DNA from: Tenacibaculum larymnensis
GTDB taxonomy: Bacteria; Bacteroidota; Bacteroidia; Flavobacteriales; Flavobacteriaceae
Assembly (NCBI RefSeq): GCF_028829235.1
Contig: NZ_JAIWJY010000003.1
Location: 1-64,000, forward strand
Length of the DNA stretch: 64,000 nt
Reading direction: 5' to 3'
Shown: positions 27,644 through 36,466 of the stretch, piece by piece
Layout: every line of letters begins with the position of its first letter
Position numbering within the stretch: position 1 is the stretch's first letter
Program-made: the position numbers and the translations under genes
Notes under the pieces: generated by a model
Told to the model about the DNA's origin: nothing
The model's input: only the letters and a program-made list of their open reading frames with translations
Databases searched by the model: none

Positions 27644-27673
27644 CTAAATTAGTGATTTTAAATGAAAGCGCAA
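27644..27673 (-). promoter_or_regulatory. Predicted promoter of the TlpA-like gene
   Basis: On the minus strand, TTG (27673-27671) is followed after 19 bases by TAATTTAG (27651-27644), one mismatch from the Bacteroidota -7 consensus TAnnTTTG. It lies 43-72 bp upstream of the ATG. Confidence 0.5.
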
Positions 27674-27734
27674 TTTTTTAACATTTCCCTAACTGTTTAA
27701 AAGTTGTATACTTGCTTGAATTCTAGCTTTATAA

Positions 27735-29270
27735 TTATCCTAACCAACCTTCACGATCCAAGCTTCTATATTGAATAGCTTCAGTAATATGTTCGGATTG
27801 TATGTTTTCGGAAGAAGCTAAATCAGCAATGGTGCGAGATACCTTTAAAATTCTATCATAAGCTCTAGCTGATAGGTTTAACTTTTCCATGGCTATTTTT
27901 AATAAGTTTTTACTTTCTTCTGATAGCTTACAAAATTCACGAATTTGCTTTACATTCATTTGGGCATTATAATGAATGTTTTCGAAGTCTTTAAATCTAG
28001 TTGTTTGTATTTCACGAGCAAGAGTAACTCGTTTTCTAATGTCTACGCTACTTTCTCCTTTTCGTTCATCTGATAGCTTATCAAACGGTACTGGAGTTAC
28101 TTCAATGTGAATATCAATTCTATCTAATAAAGGTCCAGAGATTTTACTTAAATAACGTTGCATTTCTGCAGGTGAGGAGGTAACAGGTGAGTCGGGATTA
28201 TTGAAATATCCAGAAGGACTTGGGTTCATACTTGCTACTAACATAAAACTACTGGGGTAGTTTACTGTAAAACGAGCACGGGATATCGTAACTTCTCTGT
28301 CTTCTAGTGGTTGGCGCATCACTTCTAAAACTGTACGTTTAAATTCGGGAAGTTCATCTAAAAAAAGGACTCCGTTATGCGCTAAAGAGATTTCTCCAGG
28401 TTGAGGATATTGTCCACCTCCTACAAGTGCAACATCAGATATTGTGTGGTGAGGAGAACGAAAGGGACGTTGATACATTAAACCAGTATTCTTTACTTTT
28501 CCTACTACAGAATGTATTTTGGTGGTTTCTAAAGCTTCGTGCAAAGTCATAGGAGGTAGAATGGAAGGCAAACGTTTTGCTAACATTGTTTTACCCGCTC
28601 CTGGAGGTCCTATAAGAATAATATTATGTCCACCAGCTGCAGCAATTTCCATACAACGTTTTATGGATTCTTGTCCTTTTACATCAGCGAAATCAAACTC
28701 TGGAAAATCGATATGTTTGTAAAATTCAGCACGAGTATCAACGGTTGTAGGTTCAATTAGTTGATTACCATCAAAATGATTGATAACTTCCATAATATTG
28801 TCTACTCCTAGAACATTTAAGTCGTTAACAATTGCAGCTTCTTTAGCATTTTCCTTAGGAAGGATGAAATGTTTAAAACCTTCTTCACGTGCTTTAATAG
28901 CAATAGGTAAGGCTCCTTTTATGGGTTGTAAACTTCCATCAAGAGAAAGTTCTCCCATAATGATGTATTCGTCAATGTATTCTGATTTTATTTGATTTGA
29001 GGCAGCTAAAATTCCTACAGCTAAGGTTAAATCATATGCAGCACCTTCTTTACGAATATCAGCAGGTGCCATGTTAATAATGATTTTCTTTCCAGGGAGT
29101 TTGTAACTGTTATTGGCTAAGGCGGCAGAAATTCGATAAGAACTTTCACTTACAGCTTTATCGGGTAATCCAACTAAATGATATCCTATACCTTTATCAA
29201 TATTAACTTCAACGGTGATTGTGGTTGCTTCAATACCAAAAACGGCACTTCCATAGACTTTTACTAGCAT
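27735..29270 (-). CDS. YifB/ComM-family AAA+ ATPase (Mg-chelatase-like)
   Basis: ComM/YifB proteins are hexameric helicases that promote branch migration during natural transformation. The 511-aa protein has the N-terminal Lon-protease-like ChlI domain (about 1-175, with [10 protein letters not shown] and [19 protein letters not shown]). An AAA+ core follows with Walker [11 protein letters not shown] at 221-230, Walker [10 protein letters not shown] near 305-313, and sensor segment [11 protein letters not shown]. The C-terminal Mg-chelatase-type lid ends in the family phrase [11 protein letters not shown]. It is co-directional with a small exported-protein gene upstream. Confidence 0.95.
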   Translation of the reverse strand: MLVKVYGSAVFGIEATTITVEVNIDKGIGYHLVGLPDKAVSESSYRISAALANNSYKLPGKKIIINMAPADIRKEGAAYDLTLAVGILAASNQIKSEYIDEYIIMGELSLDGSLQPIKGALPIAIKAREEGFKHFILPKENAKEAAIVNDLNVLGVDNIMEVINHFDGNQLIEPTTVDTRAEFYKHIDFPEFDFADVKGQESIKRCMEIAAAGGHNIILIGPPGAGKTMLAKRLPSILPPMTLHEALETTKIHSVVGKVKNTGLMYQRPFRSPHHTISDVALVGGGQYPQPGEISLAHNGVLFLDELPEFKRTVLEVMRQPLEDREVTISRARFTVNYPSSFMLVASMNPSPSGYFNNPDSPVTSSPAEMQRYLSKISGPLLDRIDIHIEVTPVPFDKLSDERKGESSVDIRKRVTLAREIQTTRFKDFENIHYNAQMNVKQIREFCKLSEESKNLLKIAMEKLNLSARAYDRILKVSRTIADLASSENIQSEHITEAIQYRSLDREGWLG

Positions 29271-29310
29271 ATTTTTCTCTTTTCGTTAAAGATAGAGAAA
29301 AAAATAAAAT

Positions 29311-29673
29311 TTACTGTAATCGCATTTGTTGTGGATTCCAACGAGTTGGATCATTCTTTTTTAAGAAGCCTTTTAAAAGATTGTTGTTTTGATAATCGGT
29401 ATAATCATCATAAATTAATGATGTTGGTTTTTTACTTAGCTTATTGAATGGAAGAGAAAAAGAATTGTTATCAATATCTTCTTGACTCACAATAAAGAAT
29501 GAAAATCCTGTTAAATCTAGATTTTTATTTATTGTTGATGAATCAAAAAAAGTAGTCTCTATTTTAGAAAAGGTATAAATACTTTTAGGTGCTTTTTCTT
29601 TTTTATCAACTTCTTGGGCTGTACTAGAAAATATCACAGCTATTAAAAAAAGGGTAGTAATGCTATTTTTCAT
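29311..29673 (-). CDS. Small exported hypothetical protein
   Basis: I place the start at 29673, where a signal peptide begins (MKNSITTLFLIAVIFSSTAQ). The longer frame from 29760 would run into the upstream DUF4126 gene. The 120-aa precursor has no lipobox cysteine, and the predicted cleavage after STAQ leaves about 100 residues. The mature part is polar, with SIYTFSKIETTFFDSSTINK, and shows no cysteine or catalytic motif that I can name. It is 40 bp upstream of yifB and 34 bp downstream of the DUF4126 gene, so the three may share a transcript. Confidence 0.6.
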   Translation of the reverse strand: MKNSITTLFLIAVIFSSTAQEVDKKEKAPKSIYTFSKIETTFFDSSTINKNLDLTGFSFFIVSQEDIDNNSFSLPFNKLSKKPTSLIYDDYTDYQNNNLLKGFLKKNDPTRWNPQQMRLQ

Positions 29674-29707
29674 AAAGTTAGATTTATAAAAAAAATAGTA
29701 CCAAGAA

Positions 29708-30280
29708 TTATGCCTTTTTTGATTTAGGAAAAATGTACTTGTACATTTTACGAATACCAATAAATATTAAAACGACTAAAATAATAGCAACTACAGGTAA
29801 AAAAATAGAAAAGGCAGACATAACTACTGAGGTGCCTGTTTCTACAGTTGAAATAACTGGATTGGCTACTCCACCAGTTGTTGCTGTAGAAGTAAGCCGA
29901 GTAGAAGCGGCAGTACCTTTTATAGCTGATGCTGTTCCTCCACCAGCAATAATTGCTAAAGCCCAAGTAATAACGGGCGATAAATCTGCTACGGTTGAAA
30001 CCATAACTGCTGTACCTGCTATTGCAGCAAGTGGAACTGCTATGGTATCAAGTAAATTATCAAACCAAGGAATATAATAAGCAAATATTTCTAATATGGT
30101 AGCTACCCCTAAGGTTATAATAGCAGGAGTACTTGCTGTCCAAATCCAGTTTTCGTTTAATGGAATTATATTATAATATCCAGCTAAACTTAATGCAAAC
30201 AGAGGTAAAAAGACTCTAAACCCAACTGAAGCAGCTAAGCCAATTCCTAAAAATATGCTGATAATAGTTTCTGGTGTCAT
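29708..30280 (-). CDS. DUF4126-family membrane protein
   Basis: This 190-aa Gly/Ala-rich integral membrane protein has about five hydrophobic segments: near 7-30, 47-67, 80-98, 102-120 and 155-178. The run GIGLAASVGFRVFLPLFALSLAGY at about 12-35, the phrase WFDNLLDTIAVPLAAIAGT at about 71-89, and a later AGGGTAS segment match what I recall of DUF4126 proteins. The function of the family is unknown. The C-terminus is short and basic (YIFPKSKKA). It is the first gene of a probable unit with the small exported-protein gene and perhaps yifB. Confidence 0.8.
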   Translation of the reverse strand: MTPETIISIFLGIGLAASVGFRVFLPLFALSLAGYYNIIPLNENWIWTASTPAIITLGVATILEIFAYYIPWFDNLLDTIAVPLAAIAGTAVMVSTVADLSPVITWALAIIAGGGTASAIKGTAASTRLTSTATTGGVANPVISTVETGTSVVMSAFSIFLPVVAIILVVLIFIGIRKMYKYIFPKSKKA

Positions 30281-30302
30281 ATATTTTTTATTGAAAGATA
30301 TA

Positions 30303-30336
30303 AAAAAAGCCTCTTTTTTAAAAAAGAGGCTTTTAA
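30303..30336. terminator. Terminator downstream of dsbD
   Basis: AAAAGCCTCTTTTTT (30305-30319) pairs with AAAAAAGAGGCTTTT (30320-30334). It lies 25 bp beyond the 3' end of the minus-strand dsbD gene, just upstream of the DUF4126 gene. Confidence 0.8.
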
Positions 30337-30358
30337 ATATATAGTTCTAATACTAAAA

Positions 30359-32320
30359 TTAGTTAGAGTTAAATCTGTCTAAACCAGTTTTTAACCAATT
30401 GTAGTAAGTCGTATGATCTGTATATTGTTGAGGTGAGTTTAATACCTCTAATTCTGGACTCATTAATACATAGAATGGTTGAGAAGCTGTTTTAAAGTTA
30501 GCAGCTTGTAAAGTTGCCCACTTATCACCATAAGTTCTAATTCTTTTTACTTTTCCATTTGATTTGATAAAGTCGAATTGCTCTTCTTCTGGTAACATTC
30601 TTTGGTGGTCATCTACATATAATGAAATTAATACATAATCGTCATTAATTAAAGAGTAGATGTTTGGTTGACTCCAAATATTCTCTTCCATTTTACGACA
30701 GTTAACACATGCCCATCCTGTAAAGTCTAATAGCACTGGCTTATTAACTGATTTAGCGTAAGCAATACCTTCATCAAAATCTTTAAAACAGTTTAAGTTA
30801 AGAGGACAGTGATTGTCTTTTTGATAGATACTATGGAATTTAGGTGGAGCAAATCCACTTAATAATTCATTTTGGTTCCAAGCTGGTTTCTCCATAACTC
30901 CTGGGGCTAAATACACAGCTAATCCTAATGCACCAATTCCTATTAAAACTCTAAAAAGAGTCATTTTTCCATATTTTTTACCGATAAATCCAAATAGATA
31001 AAGTGCTAATAAAAATGCAATTAAAGCCCATATACCGATAAAGATTTCTCTTTTTAATAATCCCCAGTGACCTACTAAGTCAGCATTTGATAAGAATTTG
31101 AAAGCAAAAGCTAATTCAATAAATCCTAAAACAACTTTAACAGTGTTTAACCATCCACCAGATTTTGGTAATGTGTTTAACCAGTTAGGGAACATTGCAA
31201 ATAAAGCAAAAGGTAATGCTAAAGCTAATCCAAAACCTACCATACCTACTGATAATTGCATAGCACCACCGCTTAATGATCCTGCTAATAATGATCCTAA
31301 AATTGGTCCTGTACAAGAGAATGATACGATAGCTAAAGTTAATGCCATGAAGAAAATTCCGATTACTCCTCCAATATTAGAAGCGCTATCTGCTTTATTA
31401 CTCCAAGAGCTAGGTAATGTTAATTCGTAAAAACCGAAGAAAGAACCTGCAAAGAATATTAGAATAACAAAGAAGAATAAGTTTAACCAAATGTTAGTTG
31501 AAATACTATTTAATATTTCAGGGTCTAATGTATCTAAGAAGTGGAAAGGTAAACTTATTAACCCATAAATTAATACGATAAAGAAACCATATAAAACAGC
31601 ACTACCAACACCTTTTCCTTTTTTCTCTGTACGTTTTGTGAAAAAAGATACAGTTAAAGGCACCATTGGGAATACACATGGAGTTAAAAAAGCTAATAAT
31701 CCACCAACAAAACCTAACAAGAAAATGTTTAATAAGGTGTCATTTTCTTCTTCACCAGAACTTGACTCAGTTGAACTTTTTAATAAAACTGTGTTTTTTA
31801 AGTCTAAGTTTAAAGTTTGAGATAACTCTTTACTTTTATCATCAACTTCAGCAACAGTTTGTTCTACTTTTTCACCTGATAATGAAAATGTGAAATCTTC
31901 ATCAAAAGGTAAACAGTATTCTTTACATACTTGTGCGTCTAAGTTTAATGTAACTTTTGTTAATGTAGAATCAGAAACAGTAATTCGTTGTACTATTTTA
32001 CCTTCTTCAACAAAAAAGATTTCATCTTTTCCCCAGATTTCACTAAACTGAGTTTCTGTTTCACTTTCCTTGGCTTTACCATTTAAGGTATATCCAGATT
32101 GTCCTTCTGCTGGTGTAATTGTCATAGGTAGTGACGCATCTTCTGGGTTATACTGAGAGTATAAATGCCAGTCTTCAGCAATTAACACGTCAAAAATTAA
32201 GTCGTACTCAGTATCAGAGATCTTCTCTACTTTAGGAGTAACAACTACGGGGTTATCATCAGATTGAGAATAAACCGCTAAACCTATGAATAATAAAAAT
32301 AGAGTAAAGAATTTTTTCAT
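30359..32320 (-). CDS. dsbD: Thiol:disulfide interchange protein DsbD
   Basis: DsbD carries electrons from cytoplasmic thioredoxin through the inner membrane to periplasmic reductants. The 653-aa protein has all three parts. The first is a signal peptide and DsbD-alpha beta-sandwich (about 20-145) with the redox pair in QVCKEYCLPF. The second is the eight-span DsbD-beta core (about 190-480) with TPCVFPMVP and SFSCTGPILGSLL cysteines. The third is a C-terminal thioredoxin domain with WACVNCRK (C538, C541). It should feed TlpA-like proteins such as those at 26.6 and 38.7 kb. It is followed by tilS upstream on the same strand with a 24-bp gap, suggesting an operon. Confidence 0.96.
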   Translation of the reverse strand: MKKFFTLFLLFIGLAVYSQSDDNPVVVTPKVEKISDTEYDLIFDVLIAEDWHLYSQYNPEDASLPMTITPAEGQSGYTLNGKAKESETETQFSEIWGKDEIFFVEEGKIVQRITVSDSTLTKVTLNLDAQVCKEYCLPFDEDFTFSLSGEKVEQTVAEVDDKSKELSQTLNLDLKNTVLLKSSTESSSGEEENDTLLNIFLLGFVGGLLAFLTPCVFPMVPLTVSFFTKRTEKKGKGVGSAVLYGFFIVLIYGLISLPFHFLDTLDPEILNSISTNIWLNLFFFVILIFFAGSFFGFYELTLPSSWSNKADSASNIGGVIGIFFMALTLAIVSFSCTGPILGSLLAGSLSGGAMQLSVGMVGFGLALALPFALFAMFPNWLNTLPKSGGWLNTVKVVLGFIELAFAFKFLSNADLVGHWGLLKREIFIGIWALIAFLLALYLFGFIGKKYGKMTLFRVLIGIGALGLAVYLAPGVMEKPAWNQNELLSGFAPPKFHSIYQKDNHCPLNLNCFKDFDEGIAYAKSVNKPVLLDFTGWACVNCRKMEENIWSQPNIYSLINDDYVLISLYVDDHQRMLPEEEQFDFIKSNGKVKRIRTYGDKWATLQAANFKTASQPFYVLMSPELEVLNSPQQYTDHTTYYNWLKTGLDRFNSN

Positions 32321-32344
32321 TCTATTGTAGTTTGATGGGGTTAA

Positions 32345-33658
32345 TTAAATACTAATTTTTAATAGTTTGGTTGTTTTTTCTGTCGGTAAAAAGCGTCTGT
32401 CTTGCCGTTTTCCTACTATCCAAATAATCTCATTTTTACTGGAACAGAGTAACCAAACTTTATTTTTGTTTACAATTGATATCTTTTCGTCTTTAAAATA
32501 CTTACTAACTTTTTTACGTCCTAACATTCCTTTAGGATAAAAAAAGTCACCGGACTTCCACCGTCTAAGTTTTAGGGGGAAACTAAGTAGTTCGTCATCA
32601 ACGTAAATACTTTTATTATCAGTATTAGTTTTTTCTTGAACCCTTTTTAGTAGCAGCTTGATAGGTGCTGTAATTTCTTTGTTTTCCTCCCTTATAATGA
32701 AATGTTCCTCTTCAAAAGAGGTCTTTTCATTAGTGCGTAAAAGTAATAAAAAATCTCTGTCTTTCAACAAAGTATAAAATTTTGTTAAAATACGTTTACC
32801 TGATTGTGCATAAATCAAGTTGTAAACATCGTCCCATTCCGTGAATTTATAAGGCTTTAACAGCTGGTAAAGGTATGCTTTCGGGTTCGATAACTTTAAC
32901 AGTTTTATAATGCTTATTTTTAATAAATCTCCTTCTTTTGAGACGATTTGATGGGTGATTTCTTCTATTTTATCATTAACAATTTGTTGAGATTCTTTTA
33001 AATGACCAATCGTTTTATTAAAATTATTTAAGATATTGGGATTCAGCTCTTTTAGTATTGGTGTTATTTGGTGACGAATCTTATTCCTCAAATATTTTAT
33101 CTCAGCATTGCTTTTATCTTCACGCCACTTAATATTGTTGTTTTCGGCAAATGTTAGAATCTCTTCACGAGAAAAAGGAAGTAAAGGTCGGACGATATTT
33201 CCATTAATTGAAGGTATTCCAGTCAAACCTTCTAATCCCGTGCCACGAGAAAGGTTAATTAGAAAAGTCTCCAAATTATCGTCAGCATGATGGGCTGTTA
33301 ATATATAATCAAAATTGTTTTCTTTACTTAGGGTGTCAAACCAGCTGTAACGTAAATCTCTTGCTGCTAGTTGTGTTGATAATTTATTCTTAATAGCATA
33401 TTCATTCGTGTTAAAGTGTGTTGTAAATGTTTGGATATTTAAGCTTTCTCCTAACTCTTTAACAAATACTTCGTCTAAGTCACTTTCTTTTTCTCTTAAT
33501 TGGAAATTACAATGCGCTAATGAAATATTAAAACGCAGTTGATGTAAAAGGTGTGTTAGTACAACACTATCAACTCCTCCAGAAATAGCTACGAGTAATT
33601 TTTTCTCTTTTAAAAAGGGAAATTGTTCGTCAATATGTTTTGCTAATTTTTGGAGCAT
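32345..33658 (-). CDS. tilS: tRNA(Ile)-lysidine synthase
   Basis: TilS attaches lysine to C34 of tRNA-Ile(CAU) so that it reads AUA. It is essential in nearly all bacteria. The 437-aa protein has the PP-loop SGGVDS at residues 26-31 and HCNFQLR near 49-55. DYILTAHHADDNLETFLINLSRGTGLEGL (about 114-142, quoted here only as a region) and the RNKIRHQITPILKELNPN segment follow. The C-terminal tRNA-binding domain contains RRWKSGDFFYPKGMLGRKKVSKYF-type sequence near 365-388. It lies 12 bp downstream of a hydrolase gene and 24 bp upstream of dsbD. Confidence 0.96.
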   Translation of the reverse strand: MLQKLAKHIDEQFPFLKEKKLLVAISGGVDSVVLTHLLHQLRFNISLAHCNFQLREKESDLDEVFVKELGESLNIQTFTTHFNTNEYAIKNKLSTQLAARDLRYSWFDTLSKENNFDYILTAHHADDNLETFLINLSRGTGLEGLTGIPSINGNIVRPLLPFSREEILTFAENNNIKWREDKSNAEIKYLRNKIRHQITPILKELNPNILNNFNKTIGHLKESQQIVNDKIEEITHQIVSKEGDLLKISIIKLLKLSNPKAYLYQLLKPYKFTEWDDVYNLIYAQSGKRILTKFYTLLKDRDFLLLLRTNEKTSFEEEHFIIREENKEITAPIKLLLKRVQEKTNTDNKSIYVDDELLSFPLKLRRWKSGDFFYPKGMLGRKKVSKYFKDEKISIVNKNKVWLLCSSKNEIIWIVGKRQDRRFLPTEKTTKLLKISI

Positions 33659-33670
33659 TTAGATGAATAA

Positions 33671-34495
33671 TTATTGTAATTGAGTGTTTAACCAGTTTAT
33701 AACATCTTGTAACATTTCTTCTTTACATAAGTCATTTTGTAACTCATGATATCCGCCTTCATATAATTTTATACTGGCTTTAGGTGCATTATTAGCAAAA
33801 GCTTCCGTGCCTTTATAATCAATAATTTTATCTCCTGTACCGTGTAAAAGTAACATTGGTGTTTTTAGAGAGGAAGCATTTTTTATAGCCCATTCACCAG
33901 CATCAATAAAAGATAAAGAGAAATTAGGGCTAACTTTATCATGTACTAAAGGGTCATTGCTATATTTTTCAACTTCAACAGGATCACGAGATATATCACT
34001 TGCATCTAATTCATTACCTAAAGTAATTGAAGGTGCGATTTTTTGCATAAGCTTTCCTAATGATAATTTCCATGCAGGTGGTTCAAATGCTAATCGTAAA
34101 AAAGGACTTGTAGCTATAATTCCTTTTAGATGATGTTCTTTTCTAAGAGTATAATTAATTACAGTATTACCACCCATAGAGTGTCCATATAAAAAGGTAG
34201 GTTTGTCGCCAAAAACTTCTTTAGCTTTATCAATTAATTTAGTAACGCTTTTTAATACATAATCGTAACCTGGATTGTGTCCTCTTTTTCCTGTTGTCTT
34301 ACCGTGGCCGAAGTGATCAAAAGCAATTACTCCAAAATTATTATCTGTTAGCTTTTTCGCTACATGTTCATATCTACCAGAGTGCTCTCCCATTCCATGG
34401 ATAATCACTACCACAGCTTTTAGGCTTTCAGGTTTCCAGTATTGACCAAAAAACTCAGTTTTTTGAAAATTGAATGTAAATGTATGGTGTGTCAT
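33671..34495 (-). CDS. Alpha/beta hydrolase, monoacylglycerol lipase/lysophospholipase-like
   Basis: This is a serine hydrolase of the hydrolase_4 (MGLL, PldB-like) group, probably acting on monoacylglycerols or lysophospholipids. The 274-aa protein has the HGMGEHSGRY oxyanion segment (33-42) and the nucleophile elbow GHSMGG with S106. The acid D222 lies in LLLHGTGDKI, and the catalytic H250 in GGYHEL. This is a complete triad. There is no signal peptide, so it is likely cytoplasmic or membrane-peripheral. Its start abuts the stop of the upstream lipoprotein gene with no gap, indicating one transcript with that gene and tilS. Confidence 0.9.
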   Translation of the reverse strand: MTHHTFTFNFQKTEFFGQYWKPESLKAVVVIIHGMGEHSGRYEHVAKKLTDNNFGVIAFDHFGHGKTTGKRGHNPGYDYVLKSVTKLIDKAKEVFGDKPTFLYGHSMGGNTVINYTLRKEHHLKGIIATSPFLRLAFEPPAWKLSLGKLMQKIAPSITLGNELDASDISRDPVEVEKYSNDPLVHDKVSPNFSLSFIDAGEWAIKNASSLKTPMLLLHGTGDKIIDYKGTEAFANNAPKASIKLYEGGYHELQNDLCKEEMLQDVINWLNTQLQ

Positions 34496-35008
34496 CTAGT
34501 CTCTAGTAATGTTTCCATCTTCTAAAATATTAAAAATAATAGTAGAAGGAGAGTCAGAAATATATTCTACTAATTCAATGCTATTTTTATTAAGAGTAGA
34601 AGTGGTTTTTAACATTCCATCCGCTATTTCATCATAAGCCAATACTTGACTGTTGATTATATTGAATTGCTTATCGTAAGTTACTAACATAGAGATTAAC
34701 TCAGTATTATTTGGATAGAAATAATATACTACAGATTGAAAGTTTTCTGATATTTTAGGAAGGTAAGAAACACCAATCTTAGCATTTTTTCCATTTAATT
34801 GCTCTTCAAAAATTGAAGGAAGTTTTAAAAGTTCTTGTTGCGATTTGGTTAATAATTTACCTTCTACATGATTGCTAAAGTTTGTGCTATCAACTAAAGG
34901 AACATTTTTAGTAGGATAATCGTTTAAAAATGAATACTTGTTTGCTTTACAAGATGTCATTGATGCAATAACAGCAACGAAAAGTATAATTTTAAATGTG
35001 TTTTTCAT
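34496..35008 (-). CDS. Small lipoprotein of unknown function
   Basis: I do not recognise this 170-aa product. It has a clear lipoprotein signal: MKNTFKIILFVAVIASMTSC with the cysteine at residue 20, followed by KANKYSFLNDYPTK. The mature part is predicted mostly beta with a helical centre and lacks further cysteines. It is the first gene of the unit with the alpha/beta hydrolase (zero gap) and tilS. Its role is not evident; a helper to the hydrolase is possible but unsupported. Confidence 0.75.
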   Translation of the reverse strand: MKNTFKIILFVAVIASMTSCKANKYSFLNDYPTKNVPLVDSTNFSNHVEGKLLTKSQQELLKLPSIFEEQLNGKNAKIGVSYLPKISENFQSVVYYFYPNNTELISMLVTYDKQFNIINSQVLAYDEIADGMLKTTSTLNKNSIELVEYISDSPSTIIFNILEDGNITRD

Positions 35009-35073
35009 CTCTTTATTTTTGTAATAGTTTTTTGATTAGAAATATTTATTCTGAGTATTTGTTATAAATATAG

Positions 35074-36396
35074 TTAACTTTTGTTAGTATTCGTTAAAAC
35101 ATATTTCATAGCCTTGGCTTTGAGTAAGCATTCTTCATACTCTTTTTCTGGAGTAGATTTAGCTGTAATAGCACCACCAACTGAGTATGAAACGTATTTA
35201 TTTTCTACATTGTATAAAATACTTCGGATAACTACGTTAAAATCGAAGTCGCCATTTGGAGTAAAATAGCCAACGGTTCCAGAGTATAAACCGCGTTTGG
35301 TTTCTTCTAATTCTTCAATGATTTTCATGGCTGAAATTTTGGGAGCTCCGGTCATGCTTCCCATGGGGAAGGTGTCTTTGATTACATCAACTGGGTGTGT
35401 AGTGTTTTCAATTTCTGAAACTACAGTAGAAATCATTTGGTGTACTTGCTTAAAAGAGTATACTTTGCATAGTTCTTCTACCTGAACACTTCCTTTTTTG
35501 GCTGTTCTTGATAAGTCGTTACGGACTAAATCTACAATCATAATATTTTCTGATCGTTCTTTTTCGTCACGAGCTAAATCAAAAGCAATTTTCTCGTCTT
35601 CAATAGGATTGATAAGTCGTTTTGCAGTTCCTTTTATAGGTTGAGAAATAATTTTAGAAGCTTCTTTTCTGATATATCGTTCTGGAGTAGCAGAAAGCAA
35701 GTAATGATTGTCATTTCTAAAAAAAGTAGCAAATGGAGGTTCTGATATTTTGTTTAACTGTGTATATACTTTATATGGATTTATAATTGTGTCTTCTGCA
35801 TAGAATTCTTGACAAAAGTTAGCTTCATAAATATCTCCTCTGTGGATATGCTCCAGTACTTTTTCTACTTTTTGATGGTATTCATCTTTATGAATACGGA
35901 GTTTTATTTTTACTTCATCTGTTTCCTCTTGTTCATGATTTTGAATAATAGGATTGGTTTCAATAATGTCTTCAAAATCTTCTTCTAACTCATCATCAAT
36001 CATTTGTAAATAGTGAAATTCAACTGTATTTCCTTTGATGAAAATTAATTTTTGAGGTTGAAAAAAATATAAATCAGGAAAATGAAGCCCGTCAAAATTA
36101 TTAGAAATTAGTCTTTCAGTGTCATTTTTAACATCATAACTAATGTAGCCAAATATGTAATCTTTTGTGAAAGATTGGTATTCTTTAAGTTTATCAAAAG
36201 CATTATGATAATCTGTTTTAATAGAAGTAAATTCTTCTACAGCTAAAGCGCAATCAAAAGAGCTATATTGCTGCTCGTAATTGTTAGAATCTAGCCAAAT
36301 AGCTGTTTCAAATTGTTTAGCCCAAACAAACAGTTTTTGTTTGAAGAGCTCAGGGGTGTCTATAGAAAAAATACGGACGGTTCTTGACATCGCCAC
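35074..36396 (-). CDS. pabB: Aminodeoxychorismate synthase component I
   Basis: PabB converts chorismate plus ammonia to 4-amino-4-deoxychorismate, the precursor of p-aminobenzoate and folate. The 440-aa protein has the chorismate-binding fold with PIKGTAKR near residue 252. The lysine in PIKGT marks PabB-type enzymes, whereas anthranilate synthases usually have PIAGT. DLVRNDLSRTAKKGSV and PMGSMTGAPK complete the active site. The glutamine amidotransferase partner PabA is not adjacent. The start could be two codons in (MSRTVRIF). Folate genes thyA and folA occur elsewhere in the window but are unlinked. The gene lies beside the left direct repeat of the bacteriocin island. Confidence 0.93.
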   Translation of the reverse strand: MAMSRTVRIFSIDTPELFKQKLFVWAKQFETAIWLDSNNYEQQYSSFDCALAVEEFTSIKTDYHNAFDKLKEYQSFTKDYIFGYISYDVKNDTERLISNNFDGLHFPDLYFFQPQKLIFIKGNTVEFHYLQMIDDELEEDFEDIIETNPIIQNHEQEETDEVKIKLRIHKDEYHQKVEKVLEHIHRGDIYEANFCQEFYAEDTIINPYKVYTQLNKISEPPFATFFRNDNHYLLSATPERYIRKEASKIISQPIKGTAKRLINPIEDEKIAFDLARDEKERSENIMIVDLVRNDLSRTAKKGSVQVEELCKVYSFKQVHQMISTVVSEIENTTHPVDVIKDTFPMGSMTGAPKISAMKIIEELEETKRGLYSGTVGYFTPNGDFDFNVVIRSILYNVENKYVSYSVGGAITAKSTPEKEYEECLLKAKAMKYVLTNTNKS

Positions 36397-36400
36397 AAAA

Positions 36401-36465
36401 ATAAGAAACCCGATAGAAATACTGCTATCGGGTTTGAGTTTTATACGAATTTGAGGGCTATTCTT
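36401..36465. repeat. Left 65-bp direct repeat bounding the bacteriocin island
   Basis: This copy runs from ATAAGAAACCCGATAG to GAGGGCTATTCTT and matches 41225-41289 at 57 of 65 positions without gaps. It ends one base before the stop codon region of the exporter gene. It contains the terminator AAACCCGATAG / CTATCGGGTTT (36406-36435). Confidence 0.85.
36406..36436. terminator. Terminator downstream of the peptidase-ABC exporter
   Basis: AAACCCGATAG (36406-36416) pairs perfectly with CTATCGGGTTT (36425-36435). It serves the minus-strand exporter gene and is nearly the same hairpin that terminates hppA at 41230-41259. Confidence 0.82.
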
Positions 36466-36466
36466 A

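Noticed and set aside
29311..29760. 149-aa frame starting at 29760
   Set aside because: The first 29 residues overlap the DUF4126 gene; a signal peptide begins at the internal ATG at 29673.
29733..30077. 114-aa plus-strand ORF opposite the DUF4126 gene
   Set aside because: It is the antisense shadow of an Ala/Gly-rich membrane protein gene and has no independent support.
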